From Rugalucina vietnamica (lineage: Eukaryota > Mollusca > Bivalvia > Lucinida > Lucinidae), in NCBI GenBank assembly GCA_964017185.1, contig OZ024872.1, forward strand, positions 57,157,817 to 57,221,816: 64,000 nucleotides of DNA, given 5' to 3'. Positions 1 through 11,476 of this stretch are shown piece by piece (the stretch's first letter is position 1; each line of letters begins with the position of its first letter). The translations under genes and the position numbers were made by a program. The notes beneath the pieces were generated by a model, which worked only from the letters and a program-made list of their open reading frames with translations, was not told the origin of the DNA and searched no databases.

Positions 1-1292
1 GTCTAGGTCATTATAGAACTTGTCTTTAACCTCATCTGGATTAGTCATCGTGGGTGCATAGGCACTGACAATAGTTGGTTGCATGTTTATTGCCTGACAG
101 AGGAAGTCTCAATGTCATTATGCGGTCATTGATGCCTTTTGGCAATCCTGAAAGCTTACAACAAGTTCTGTTTTAATGGCAAAGCTTACTCCTGCTTCAC
201 GCCTCTCTTCACTTTTGCGTCCACTCCAGAAGAAGGTGTATCCAGCACCAACTTCTTTGATCTCCCCAACATCTGCGAACCGAGTTTCACTCAGAGCAGC
301 TATCTCAATTCCAAACCTCCCAAGTTCTCTGTCCACAAGGGCCGTTCTACGATGCGGTCTATCTGACCCAGCACTGTCCATCAATGTTCGCACATCCCAT
401 GCGCCAAATCTCAAAGGGATTATCTTTCTTTGTTTTGTTCTTATTTTTTCGATCGCTAATGAGAGATCCCTTAACAAGCCAGCAAGCAGGCAATTGTTTA
501 GGGCACCTTTTCTAGCCCCTTCCCCGAGCTATGGGGGTGAGAAGTGCGGTCCTAAATAGGTCTGCTCGGTCGCTCAGCAGACTGCCGAATTTTGTTTACT
601 GCTTCTCCTCACGGAAAACGACCACATAGAACTGAGCCGATTGCGTGAAGGTCTGCAACTACAGCTCTCAGTGTGTCCTACACCTGCAGCTTCGCCGCTC
701 GCCCATCGCCACAGGACTTTGGACTTTTGTAGGTATGTGGGTGCATGTGTAATGAAATTGTTGTGTATGCAAGTGCTTGTGTGTTGAGAAGTAAGATGAC
801 GTGCGCTAGGAAATTGGATTATAGTGAGGAAGAGGTGCGCAGCGTCAACCTCACTCACTCGTCCTCAACCAACTGTGCCCAGAGGCAAGACACAGGTCAA
901 GACATCTGGCGTTGGGTTAGGATGCAGTGGATGACCGTAACATCTTTAGTGCCTTATCGCGCTCTGCATGTTCCACATGTTGCTGTATCGGTTTCCGAGC
1001 CGTTGAATCTAATGATTTCTTCCACTCCGTCTACCGAAACAGTCTTTGCATATCTGGACCAGGCATATCCAGACACACAGGTTTTATTTTGGAATTACCT
1101 TTTCCTTGATGATTTGCTGGCCACAGCTGAAGGGATCCATCTAACCATTCATAGGTTTTGTTTAGAGACCTGTAAACCCCTAGGAGGACTGTCAAACTTA
1201 ACTAATGAGTTCCCCCTGCCTAGCTAGTTTTTTGTGTAGAGAACTAGAAACTCCTAGATGGGTTGCCGTCCAAGGCTAACGCGCCCCATCAG
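1..1292 (-). pseudogene. LINE 5' part: 5'UTR and AP-endonuclease start
   Basis: Read on the minus strand, 477-118 encodes the start of an apurinic endonuclease-like domain of a non-LTR retrotransposon. It has the opening GAWDVRTL strand and the catalytic-glutamate segment ALSETRF. The frame breaks near 118, and a shifted frame continues towards the window edge with SAYAPTM, another hallmark of this fold. About 500-1292 looks like the element's GC-rich 5' untranslated region and has no convincing frame of its own. The protein resembles the RTE-like elements often annotated as craniofacial development protein 2-like. The piece is broken by a frameshift and cut by the window edge. It lies head to head with the reverse-transcriptase part of what appears to be the same family at 1366-3110. 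Confidence 0.72.
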
Positions 1293-1365
1293 CACCGCAT
1301 GACAACAGGTAGTACTGGTTACATGTTACAGTAGCAATTAATCTGACCTGATCTGAAATTCAGTC

Positions 1366-3110
1366 TTTTGCAGACAGAAAGGACATGAAGAAATTTCATG
1401 ATGCACTGAAAACCATTTATGGCCCAAAGAGTTCTGGAGCCACCACATTAATCAGTGCAGATGGAAACACTCTTCTCACAGACAAAGGGGTGAGCAGAAC
1501 ATTTCAGTAGTGTGCTGAATCGACCATCGAGCATCAATAAGGATGCAATTGACAGACTTCCACAGATAGAGTGCAATGTTGTGTTAGATGAATTTCCAAC
1601 CGTCATGGAAACAAGAAATGCAGTTCAACAACTGTCATCTGGCAAAGCGCCAGGTGCAGATGCAATTCATGCAGAGGTTTATAAGGCCGGGGGGAGGGGG
1701 GGGGGCTACCCATGGCAGAGAAACTGACAGAGTTGTTTCACTGTATGTGGAGGAAGGAGGCTATCCCACAAGAATTTAGGGATGCTTTCCGTTATACATG
1801 TTTCATGTTGGTACTTAAATATAAAATTTTCCTGACATAATTTCATAATTTCTTATTTATATTCGTGTATAATTGAACCACTACAGAAACTAAGGGCGAG
1901 GTTAGGTACCTGTAAAATCGGTTTAAGCCCGCCAGTAATTTTATATTACTGATCGATCAAAGGCGATACTTCTGTGGTGGTACTTTCGTTTTATGCCTAG
2001 GTGTTTAAATTTTTTTGTGCTGTTGGCGCCTTATGTATGTTTTCATATTTTTAGTTACGTCTAGGTAACTGAGTGGCTTATTATTGAGAAAATAGCTGTC
2101 ATTTCGTCTTACGATATGTTTTCATGGTATAAGTACCTGACTGTTAATTTAGTTTTTTCCCATCTCGGTTATTGGAGTGGGATCTTTTTCTGATAGCGCC
2201 TTTTCCGGGTCTTTGCCTACTTGTACCTTTTTTCCACCTATACAAGCGGACCAGAAATCCACAAGTCTGTGACAACCACAGAGGCATTTCCCTCCTATCG
2301 ATTGCTGGGCAGATACTATTAAAAATTATGTTGAACCGCCTGAATGTTTATCTTGATCAGAAGGGACTTATCCCAGAAAGTCAATGTGTATTCAGAAAGG
2401 ACAATAGACATGATCTTCACAGCAAGACGGCTTCAAGAGAAATGCCAAGAGCAGAATGTAGATATATACATGACGTTTGTCGTCATCAAAGCGTTTAACA
2501 CAGTTACTCGTGATGGACTCTGGAAATTCATGGCCATGTTTGGTTGTCCACCCTGATTCATTACAATGGTGCAGCAATTTCAAGATGGCATGCAGGCATG
2601 TGTGCAAAATGATGGAGAGCTCTCTGAACCCTTTGAGGTAACAAATGGGGTCAAACAGGGCTGTGTTATGGCAACAACAATGTTCAGCATGATGTTTTCT
2701 GCCATGCTCATGGGTGTTTTTCAGGACAGTGACACTGGTTTTCCAATCAGGTACCGTTTTGATGGCAATATATTCAGCCTTAGAAGGTTGCAAGCCAATT
2801 ATAAGGTGCAGACTGTTGTGCTAGATGAGCTCCTCTATGCAGATGACATGGATAAGAATGCCAGCTCAGAGGCAAAAATGCAAAGAGCCAATGTACAAGT
2901 CTCACAGTCATGTGATAACTATGATCTCTCAATCAGCAGACTGCACAGGAGCAATCAAGTGGCGAGGTCTCATCAACAAAGGAGCAGCTCTCTTTGAAAA
3001 AAAGAGAATTTGTGAAGCTGAAAAAAGCAGGGAACGCAAAGCCAATACCAATGTCCCACCAGCTGATTCAATGACATTGACTTGCTCTACTTGAAACCGA
3101 CAGTTTAGAG
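1366..3110 (+). pseudogene. Broken LINE reverse transcriptase (RTE-like)
   Basis: Translation in shifting frames gives, in order: a linker (DRKDMKKFHDALKTIYGPKS), the SSGKAPGADAIHAEVYKAGG segment, a finger region (DNHRGISLLSIAGQILLKI), the ESQCVFRK segment, the NGVKQGCVMA motif and the catalytic box LLYADDMD near 2830-2850. These are reverse transcriptase motifs in the expected order. The frame is broken by several stops and frameshifts, and the region between the ADAIHAEVYKAGG and DNHRG segments is interrupted by an inserted Penelope 3' tail (about 1800-2236). After 3000 the similarity fades before the C-terminal part of the protein, so the copy is non-functional and incomplete. The endonuclease of the same family is on the opposite strand just upstream. 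Confidence 0.82.
1800..2236 (+). mobile_element. Penelope-like element 3' tail, inserted in the LINE
   Basis: From about 1883 the sequence matches the 3' untranslated part of the Penelope-like element at 17783-18412: the GGTTAGGTACCTGTAAAA block, the GCCCGCCAGTAA block, TTGGCGCCTTATGTATG, the GTGGC-like and AAAATAGCTG blocks, and the shared end CTACTTGTACCTTTTT. The LINE reading resumes at CCACCTATACAAGCGG immediately after that end. The insertion is therefore nested and younger than the LINE. The left border is approximate. Confidence 0.75.
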
Positions 3111-4590
3111 CTAGAATTGGCCTAGTCAGCCATCAAAGAACTCATCAACACACACGAATCTATTCAAGAAATAATGATGGTCTTTCGCATTAGTGGGAGA
3201 CGAACGACCACGGTTTGTATACTGGAAAAAGTAAAATCTCAATGAAATAGACATGTAATAACTCTGCACCTACCGCTTTGCCGTGTCTAGCCTTCGAAAC
3301 TATTCCCCAGAGACGCCAAATCCGTCGAGAAAATCGTCGGTTCTCTACACGTGTGTTCACTTTTCAAATCCAGTCCAGAACGAGGCTGCGGGTTTCCGGT
3401 CGTCTCGTACCAGTGTGCGTCCCGGTCGACTCGCCCCACAGCGGTGGTGCCGGTACAAGTGGGACGACTGGCGGTGTATTACAGACAATTGTTTATCATT
3501 TTTAAATTTAGCAGTGCATGAACACTGTTTAATGGAATAAGATTGTTTTTCACCATTTTGTAACCTATCCTATAATCAATCTATTATGCATTTCATGACT
3601 GAATTTGCAAATTCTTATAACTTAGAACGAGACAGCAATACCTGAGCCTCTTGGAATTCTCTGCAATTTGTTTATTTTCTAGGTCAAAACGCGTCCGCCA
3701 CAATGATTTTAATTTTAAAATATAAATTTAAAGCAACATTTGTTTAAAATTATTTTGTGTTTAGTTTCATACCAAGCACAGTTCCCATGCTATTTAACAA
3801 AACAAACAGAAAATATTTAGAGCACGACAAAGGTCAGATAATTGTTTAAATCTGGTCAAGGGTATGGGTGATTTTAACTAGTAGGAATCGTTTTGATTGT
3901 ATAAATTGAGAACTGTAGCAAATAGAATGCTAATAATGGTTTGCGAGTTGAATCCGATTACTAAAGTGATAACTGATAAGATATCTTGAAAAAATATTCT
4001 AAAGTTTATAAGATATGAGGGGGTTAGTTACCCCACCCACTTCTTGAAAATAGGGGGGTAGTGTCATTAAGATTCATTTTCATAGGAACAGAGCAAGATG
4101 AGACGACATATTTGCATGACGAAATTCTTTTTGTGCATTGTTCACATCGAATAAGGCAAAACATATATACTCACAAAGCACAAATCTTGCTGAAGTATCA
4201 ACCTTAATCTCAATACAAAAAAGAAGAAAACACGCAAAAATGCTCATTTTTGAAAATATACAACTTCTAAATCAATCAATATTTTTCTCATCTAATGATG
4301 CTAGCCGTACAAGCAATGACCACGAAAGACATATAAAGAAATGTCATACAATTATCTCTAATTCGGTCACTGATTTTCTATCGATTTTTCGCAATATTTT
4401 TACGAAAATTTCAACCAGCATATAAACATGCCTTCATTTTGATCGTGCGAGGAACGTGCACGCCTGCTCTTTGGACAACAATCAATGCATCATCTTGAAG
4501 AGGAGGAATTTTACTTTCCATACATGTATATGTATTACTTTAATATATTTACCAACTCATGAAGAAATTACGATGCCATACTACGTACTT
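3111..4590. other. No recognised feature
   Basis: AT-rich unique-looking DNA. The open frame at 4138-4425 (95 residues, Asn/Ser/Ile-rich) has no recognisable domain, no splice context and the composition of random AT-rich sequence. I do not call a gene. Confidence 0.5.
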
Positions 4591-4687
4591 TCCAACTGCC
4601 CCTCGTAAACAGTTAGAACGTGCTAAAACGTAGTACGCGCGTAACATAAAAATATTTTTCAATGTATGTTACTGAGAAATATAGGGA

Positions 4688-4722
4688 ATGACAGAACTTT
4701 TTGACCGATCCTCGTAGTAACT
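4688..4722 (-). repeat. Mariner-like terminal motif, copy 1
   Basis: TGACAGAACTTTTTGACCGA followed by TCCTCGTAG. The same motif recurs at 5783-5812 in the same orientation and at 63750-63783 inverted. Its form (CTACGAGG, then a GGTCA-AAAGTTCTGTCA block) resembles ends of Tc1/mariner-type elements. No matching opposite end was paired with confidence. Confidence 0.4.
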
Positions 4723-5019
4723 GTCACATTACCATTCTCAACATAACAAATCTATCACTATCAATTGAAGAACATTTGATCGGCAGTTATAAAAATATAA
4801 CACAAGAAACGAACAAAACAAGATTCAGGAATTTTAAAATAAATAAAAAAAAAACATGTCAGTGGTAATACCTCTGGTGTCTTTCAAGTCAAATAATTTA
4901 ATTTTTTATTTCTTTTGTGAATGACTTCATTATAAGTGAGAAATATAGCTCTTTCAATCAATGTATAATACAAATGCATATTATTCCTATTAACCAGAGG
5001 ACAAGAACGCTCACCTGAG

Positions 5020-5765
5020 ATTTGGCCTTTGAAAAATGACCTTTGACCAAAATAACATTGACCTTAAATACTAACATAACTTCATTAACGCTATAAATTG
5101 TCTGCATCTACTTACTTTCAGGTCACAGGCTACTAACATTCTATTGAATCATGTTATAAATTTTGCCCCTTTGAAAAGCCTATGTGATCAAATTTGTCCA
5201 TGCCGTAAAATAGCTCAAGGTCATCTCAAGGTCACAATTTTACAAAGTATGTTGGGACAGAGTCTCCAATGATACATGAAAAGTTTCATTGAAATCAGTT
5301 TATCGGTTTAAGGGAAGAAGATTTTTAAGGTTTTTACCATATATGGGAATGGCGGTCATCTCGCTAATGTGACCTGGTTCCCTATTAATAAGAATGATCT
5401 ATGAATCCAAACTTGAACTTGCCGAACTTGCTCAAGGCCAACCAAATGTCATAATTTATACAATGATGGGCCATGATCCTTAATGCTACATACCAAGTTT
5501 CGTTGAAATCGGCCAACGGTTACAGAGTAGAAGGTGTTTAAGATTTTAACCATATATGGCTATGGTGGCCATCTTGGGTATGTGACCTTGACCATTTATA
5601 TAAACTTTGGTTCCCCCTTCCTAAGGATGCTCCACATGAAGTTTGGCTTTGATTGTGTCAGTGGTTTAAGAGGAGAAGGCGTTTGAACATTGTGGACGAC
5701 CACGACTGCAACGACGGACGACGCGGAATTGATTTACTATAAGCTCACCTTGTGAGGTTAACGGC
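5020..5765 (+). repeat. Dispersed SINE-like repeat with degenerate internal repeats
   Basis: Three diverged internal repeats start near 5275, 5489 and 5633; the first two share an AAGTTTC(A/G)TTGAAATC block. GACCTTGACC-type motifs occur throughout. The right end, GACGACCACGACTGCAACG then GACGGACGACGC and TATAAGCTCACC, resembles the end of the satellite-bearing repeat at 26156-26240 and an inverted copy near 36775-36835. It is non-coding. The family is common-looking in bivalve-like genomes, but the name is unknown to me. Confidence 0.5.
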
Positions 5766-6264
5766 TCAGATGAAAAGATACCTATGACAGAACTTTTCCA
5801 TCGATCCCCGTACAATGTTAAGTATGTAAACCACCAGTTAACATGTTAAATAGTATTGGTCAAACAATTTCGCACCAGTTACATGTAGGCGTTTTATGAC
5901 ATCAATATTGGATTATTACGTCGTCAAGCTTGTTTTGATAGTTTGCAGGCCACTTGAAAATGCGTATTGTTAAATGCATACAAACACTTTTTGAAAGCTG
6001 AAAAACACTATTTACGTACTTACGTATTTTCTTACGAGGGGTATGAAAATTTGCGCATCACTGACGAGGATTGAACGAGACGTAATAATAACATAGAAAT
6101 TATGTAAAATAATGTATCATTCAAAAATATGTCAAATGGTTTGACCTCTGTTATCCAAAATGTTTCTATTTTAGTATGTAATTATAACACAATATACCAA
6201 AACATTGTGATACAAGATCTAAAATGCCATGTATTTGAAGAACAAAATTAAATTAGCTTGAAAT
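5766..6264. other. Intergenic, one mariner-like terminal motif
   Basis: Contains the second copy of the TGACAGAACTTTT...CCCCGTA motif at 5783-5812. Otherwise AT-rich sequence with no recognisable feature. Confidence 0.45.
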
Positions 6265-6498
6265 GAGCCGCCTCATGGAAAAAACAACAATTTGCATATG
6301 CGAAAACAAAGGCGCAGATCAGCTTCGCGGTAACCGCGAAGCAGATCAGCGCCTTTGCTTTCGCTACTCGGATAGTACAATTCCTCTTCTACTTAAATCC
6401 GAAATTTCAAGCTTCTAGCTCTTTTCTATGCTTGTACAGCTTGGTTTGTGTCAGACCTGTTCGGAAAGCACATTGTTGGTTTTCCCACGAGGCGGCTC
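6265..6498 (-). mobile_element. 234-bp foldback MITE, copy 1
   Basis: The ends are inverted repeats (GAGCCGCCTCATGG at left; CCACGAGGCGGCTC at right), and an internal palindrome is centred on the GCTTCGCGGTAACCGCGAAGC region. AAAT sits directly outside both ends (6261-6264 and 6499-6502). An inverted copy of identical length lies at 9108-9341, and a truncated third copy at 41490-41640. It has no coding capacity, so it must have moved with a transposase encoded elsewhere. Confidence 0.8.
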
Positions 6499-6567
6499 AA
6501 ATGGATCACCATGTACTTCTTAAAAACAGTCTGCTTCGTCAGAAATTGTTTAATATCATTCAATATA

Positions 6568-7521
6568 CCGAGTGTCCCAGAAAACATGATACAGCTTGAA
6601 TTTATAGTAGCATTTGACTCGAAATAGATATGCTGCACATTGTTTTTGCTGATCAATGTAATATACTAGAGATGATGGCATGGCATATTTTGACTTGATT
6701 CCAAATTTGAGAAAAGAAAGATATAGCTTTTTAAAAAAGTTGCTTAAATTTTCTAAATTTCGGCATTTCGCTCGTACAGTTCGCTCCTTTTACAATGCAA
6801 ATTACAACACCCCACCCTGCAGGACAGGATTGATTCATATCTTCATGATTGCGACTATAAAGGTATATATTGTGTACGTTATTATTTGCTATAGATTTTG
6901 TCTTGTATGGTGTTATCTTTATCCAGATCAAATTTGTAGTATTACCTTATTCATTTTGACCGTTTTTTTTTTCAACCCATAATTTTTTTAAAAGTCATAA
7001 ATTGTTACCATGGTAACCATCCCATTGCAGTTTTCATGCCGTTAAATAATACCGCAGAAATTGTTCTCTAGGAAAACATTTCGATCATATATTTATTGCA
7101 AATTGAACTATGCATTATCAACATGAGTACCAAATTTCGTTGCCCAACCAACTTTTCAATATTGAAACCGCTGATACCACATGTCATACAGAACACATTT
7201 AGGTGTGACCGCAATAAACAAAACCATTCAATGTCTTTTGAAGACGGTATTGTTTTGTTTAATACATTACATATTGAACTTTCCCTTAACAACTGAAGCA
7301 GGGGTAGTTCAATATCATATTTCAGTATGTTGCATTTGGTCAAATTGCTAGATTTCCCAAATTTTGTGACATTATCTTTCATGCGTCTGGTAATACACTG
7401 TCTGACAATGCTATTTAATAAAATTTTCAGACATTATCAATCATTACCATCAGTACCAATATAAAAGATCTGATCGTTTTATTAGAGTTTTAAAATGTAT
7501 CGTGTTTTCTGGGACACCCTG
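6568..7521. mobile_element. TA-flanked mariner-like non-autonomous element
   Basis: Left end CCGAGTGTCCCAGAAAACAT and inverted right end CAGGGTGTCCCAGAAAACAC, each immediately flanked by TA (6566-6567 and 7522-7523). The GGTGTCCCA motif and TA duplication are typical of the Tc1/mariner superfamily. The 954-bp interior has only short unrelated frames (for example 6680-6982 and 7068-7382), none resembling a transposase. Confidence 0.72.
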
Positions 7522-7523
7522 TA

Positions 7524-9103
7524 TATACACTTGGCAAAAATGCCAACGCACTACTTTTAAAATTTGAATAACTTCACTCTTGTCAAAGATTTGACTTTGA
7601 AATTTGGCACACGCTTGTCTCTTAAGCATTTACACACACCTACTAGGTTATTTCACACAGTTTTTCTCTAGGAATCGCGCAGTAAGGAAATCATGAAAAA
7701 CATGTTTTCTGCACGTGCTCCTTGTGGTGTTTAGCTTTTCTCATTTTGAAAATTGTATTGGAAGCCTGGTTATGTATCGGATGGAAGTCAATAAAAATGG
7801 TTTGTCTATCAGTTGAACAAAGGGCTTGAGCGAGGTTTGGTTCAGGGATTACGTCATTTACGCACGTACGTTTAAAGTCAATGCAATAAGGAAATCTTAA
7901 TTTCGCCGTTTTTCTTTTCTTTCTTAAACACAACCATTCGGTATTTTTCGAGTTAAAGTTTGAAAGGCAACCATTTTGTCATAAAGTGAAATTCGTTTTC
8001 ACATTCAGCCTGTCCGTCTGTCCGTCCGTTCACTCATACAAAGACTCAGTTATAGCCCATAAAAGTGTTTTGTTAAAACCCATAAAAGTATTTCTGCAAA
8101 TCCTAAAACCCGTTGCCAGTTGGAGCAAGTTGGTTCCTGAATGGGCTAGCATTCTACAAAATGTAAAATCACATCTTATCCATGTGACAGCGCTGTTTAG
8201 CGGTGGTACGAGCTGATGGGGGACACACTAGATATTAATTTGTTTAGATGAATTCAACTGAGAGAGGTTCGAAGTTCAGCTTACGTGCCCCTTTAGGAAA
8301 CCTTGGTAAAATTCGTACTATCACACTATAAAATTGTTCTGCAAATCATTTTATGACGTTTTGTACGATTTCCCCTAACCATATGCAACTACCGTTGTTT
8401 TCAATATGTTTTTTCCAGACTTTTCGAATCATGGGTGTGCTAACCAAAAGCGCAATAAATTTCGATAGAAATAACCGATCTCAATGAAATTTCACCATTT
8501 TGCTTCAAAATGATGTATCTTATCATACAGCGAATTGAAACATTTTCGGTCAACCATTTTTTTTTTTTTTAAATTATTAAAAACCTTACTAGGTGCGTTG
8601 GGAATTTGGTTAAGTATATCTTTAAACTCGTTACATCACGCATAAAGAGCATGGTGACTAGCTCCTTCCATGCGAGGTAGCCATCAGTCAGACTAGCATC
8701 AACCTAAAGATAGATAACACAACACAGAAGAAAAACAAACACAGGACACCGTAAAATAAACCAAAGCAAACCCGCGATGAAACGGTCCATGAAGAACTAA
8801 CTGGAGAGCGGAAACCAATTTTTATTTGGCCAAACCCTCGCCCTTAGCCTACTGTGATTAAAACAACCGCAATTAATTAGGTTCTAGCAGCCGCTTCGTG
8901 GCTCGAAAATAAAGAAGTTCTCATACCTCATGACATGTTTTTATATACCGGTGGTTCATGCATATAAAAAGGACTGGTGGAATCAAACCCTTGTATACTC
9001 TTTCAACTTAATGTCAAGAGACTTGATTCCGATTCGCTTCCAGATATTTTCGCGCAGTCTTCTACAATGGCTTTAATGTACATTGTTCGAGCGAATGTGC
9101 TTC
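7524..9103. other. No recognised gene
   Basis: AT-rich sequence with short random frames, including 7691-7933 (minus) and 7986-8216 (plus), which show no domain. A short poly-T run lies near 8557-8571. Nothing else stands out. Confidence 0.5.
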
Positions 9104-9107
9104 AAAT

Positions 9108-9341
9108 GAGCCGTCTCGTGGGAAAACCAACAATGTGGTTTCCGAACAGGTCCGACACAAACCGGACTGTACAAGCACAGAAGCAGGCTAGAACCTTGAA
9201 ATTTTGTAGTTAAGTAAAGGAGGGATTGTACTATCCGTGTAGCGAAAACAAAGGCGCTGATCAGCTTCGCGGTTACCGCGAAGCTGATCTGCGTCTTTGT
9301 TTTCGCATATGCAGATTGTTGGTTTTCCCATGAGGCGGCTC
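9108..9341 (+). mobile_element. 234-bp foldback MITE, copy 2
   Basis: Same family as 6265-6498, in the opposite orientation and exactly the same length. Left end GAGCCGTCTCGTGGGAAAAC, right end inverted, with AAAT directly outside each end (9104-9107 and 9342-9345). The internal palindrome around GCTTCGCGGTTACCGCGAAGC is conserved, and differences between the copies are scattered. Confidence 0.82.
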
Positions 9342-9345
9342 AAAT

Positions 9346-9908
9346 GTAAGTTAATGTATCAACACTTTTCTGCTTTAGTTCATTCGAAATATTTTGTTTT
9401 CATTTTTAGTGTTTTCTAGATACAAATACCCGTGATTCTACATTATATTTCATGTCATCCACCTCTTCCAGTATTTTAATGTACATTCGTTGCGCTTGCA
9501 ACCACTTACATGTATAGTAAGTTAGACTGAGTAACTTGCCATAAAAACGGTACCTGACAAGACATCCTGCAGCACAGCTGTGAGATTGGGTGAATACATC
9601 ATGCTGGTGAGTTTGGCGAAACAATATAACCTTGTTTGATCCCATGCAAGCCGGTTAGGATCACTCCTGCTATTGCAAATGGTAAACATCACTACCTAAG
9701 TTTGCATACGGGTGGATGAGGCTCGTATAAAGTCTACCAAAAGATGAATAACATACTTACGTGAACTGCAATAATAACAATACCACAAAGCATGACTGCA
9801 GTCGGCCACTGGTTAAGTTTTAAATGAAGCAAATCTCATCAGATCCACGCACATTGAAGGTTAAGTATATAGGACAAGATAAGAAAAACACAACATATTG
9901 TAAATACG
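9346..9908. other. No recognised feature
   Basis: Moderately AT-rich. The minus-strand frame at 9406-9645 (79 residues) has no recognisable motif. Confidence 0.45.
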
Positions 9909-9918
9909 ATTTTATTCA

Positions 9919-10156
9919 TTTTTATTCAGTTTTACGTCCCTTTCAAGATTAATTCAGCTAATATGAGACGGGCCAATCAGTAGGTGGGGACGAAAAACGG
10001 GAGAACCCCAAGAAAACCACCTAGCACACCCGCAAGCAGAACTTGGCTTGTCTCACATGTGGCCAGTGCGGTGCTCGAACCCCCACTAGACACAGCGATG
10101 AGATTATTGTGTGATTAAGAAACAGTGCTCTTAACCGCTCGACCACGGGGGCCGCC
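9919..10156 (-). mobile_element. tRNA-derived SINE with 10-bp target duplication
   Basis: On the minus strand the head is tRNA-like: GTGGTCGAGCGGTTAAGAGC fits an RNA polymerase III box A, and GGGTTCGAGCACC fits box B. A unique body follows, then the tail GGGACGTAAAACTGAATAAA, a 3' form common in mollusc SINEs. The direct repeat ATTTTATTCA flanks the element (9909-9918 and 10157-10166) as expected of LINE-mediated insertion. A related degraded copy is near 36490-36690. Confidence 0.85.
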
Positions 10157-10310
10157 ATTTTATTCAGAGTAAAGAAATAAAATACAACTAAAACAAGTAT
10201 AAGCTTTAACAAAAAGCTTGGTCTACGCTTCGCATATATAAACTAGAATGTCAAAGAATCTGACCATACTCCCATTTCATCGTGGTGCATTTGACTGAAC
10301 AGAAATAAAG

Positions 10311-10509
10311 CGCTGTGCGGTGAAAGCATTCATACCTGACAATCGACCGTCACGATACTGTCGGTTCATTTCATTCCGTTGTGGCTTGGATAGAATGTAA
10401 TTGGCTACACGGCTGGTGGGGCGCGGTCAAAGCTTTCATACCTGACCATATAGCGTCACAATACCGTCGGTTCATTTCATTCCGTTGTTGCTTAGATAGA
10501 ATGCAATCA
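10311..10509. repeat. Two-copy tandem duplication of about 112 bp
   Basis: The block around TTCATACCTGAC, then GTCACGATACTGTCGGTTCA and TTCATTCCGTTG, occurs from about 10328 and again from about 10435, with several substitutions. It is non-coding. The rest of 10167-11050 shows no recognised feature. Confidence 0.65.
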
Positions 10510-11054
10510 TGCACCAGTTCCACGAATTTAACAATTTGCCCCATTTTTGGTACCTACTGCACCATTGTTACAAATGTTACCAACCAAAGGGAGGTTTGCA
10601 TGGGTGTTTGGGGGTGTTTACACGGTCCTTGGCGAAACGACCCGGAATCCTACTAACACGATGGTCAAGCCACTAGACTCAAACGTGCAGTTGCAGTTGT
10701 AGAGAGGTGTATGAGTTGTCTTGTAAGTAGGTCAATCTCAAACCTTAGAGTAGTCTACGCGCTGGCGCGTAGACAATGAAGCACAGTAACATAATTTTGT
10801 ATTTCTAAAAATGAAATGCATGAACATACTGACCCATGAAGTGATGAATGATGCCCTAAGATGGTGCGTTTTACCAGTGCATACGGGTCTGAGGCACATA
10901 GGACAACATGCTAGTTGAATCTATAGGTGATTCATGCCCATAGCTGGTCGTTGACCCGCTACAAAACATGACAGTCTACAACCAATGCTATCTAGGTTAT
11001 CTTTTTAACTCCAGACGAAATAAACTCATTCATTTTTCATAAAAATATAAATTT

Positions 11055-11445
11055 TGATAGATATGGATTTTGTTTGCTTTTATTGCAGCAAGTTTTCTGC
11101 CTTGTGGAGGGCCTAAACAGTCTCATCCTCCATAAGACAGTATCTGTTCTCTTTGGAACTTTGGGATCAGCGAGGATATTCTGAGAAATCTGACACATAT
11201 GACCAATTTAGATTCAGTTGCTTAACAGTGTTTAAGTATCTGAGACCATTTGAATAATAAAAGTCTTGGTAAAGAAATTCTGTTGATATTTGCAACATAA
11301 CAGTTATTCCATTTTGTTCCATGTTGCCAGGTGAATAGGATCACTGATGTGTCTTTTTGTAGCCGAAATCAAGTTAACCTGTCTCATTAATATTTTCACT
11401 GCTCCCAAAGGATCTCAGTAATATTTTTATTTTCCAAAACAAATA
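11055..11445 (+). mobile_element. Diverged retrozyme-like monomer with degenerate hammerhead
   Basis: This is a dispersed relative of the 365-bp tandem unit at 47660-50682. Shared blocks in order: a pyrimidine run ending in GCAG, a TGCC(T/G)TGTGG(A/C)GG segment, TTTGGGATCAG, TTAACAGT, and the segment CACTGCTCCCAAAGGATCT matching CTGCTTCCAAAGGATCT in the array. A hammerhead-like stretch lies between (GGATCACTGATG... CCGAAA at 11338-11368), but the conserved CTGATGA has become CTGATGT and the helices no longer pair well. The copy is slightly longer than one unit and begins and ends in the same block, as expected for insertion of a circularly permuted or multimeric RNA copy. Confidence 0.6.
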
Positions 11446-11476
11446 ATACTAGGCTGAACAAGCTTGGTCACATTAT

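Noticed and set aside
745-1227. 160-residue plus-strand frame
   Set aside because: It is antisense to the 5' untranslated region of the minus-strand LINE and has no domain.
4590-6060. A single mariner element bounded by CCCCTCGTAA-like ends at about 4600 and 6035
   Set aside because: The two ends share only a few bases, flanking duplications are not visible, and unrelated repeats lie between.
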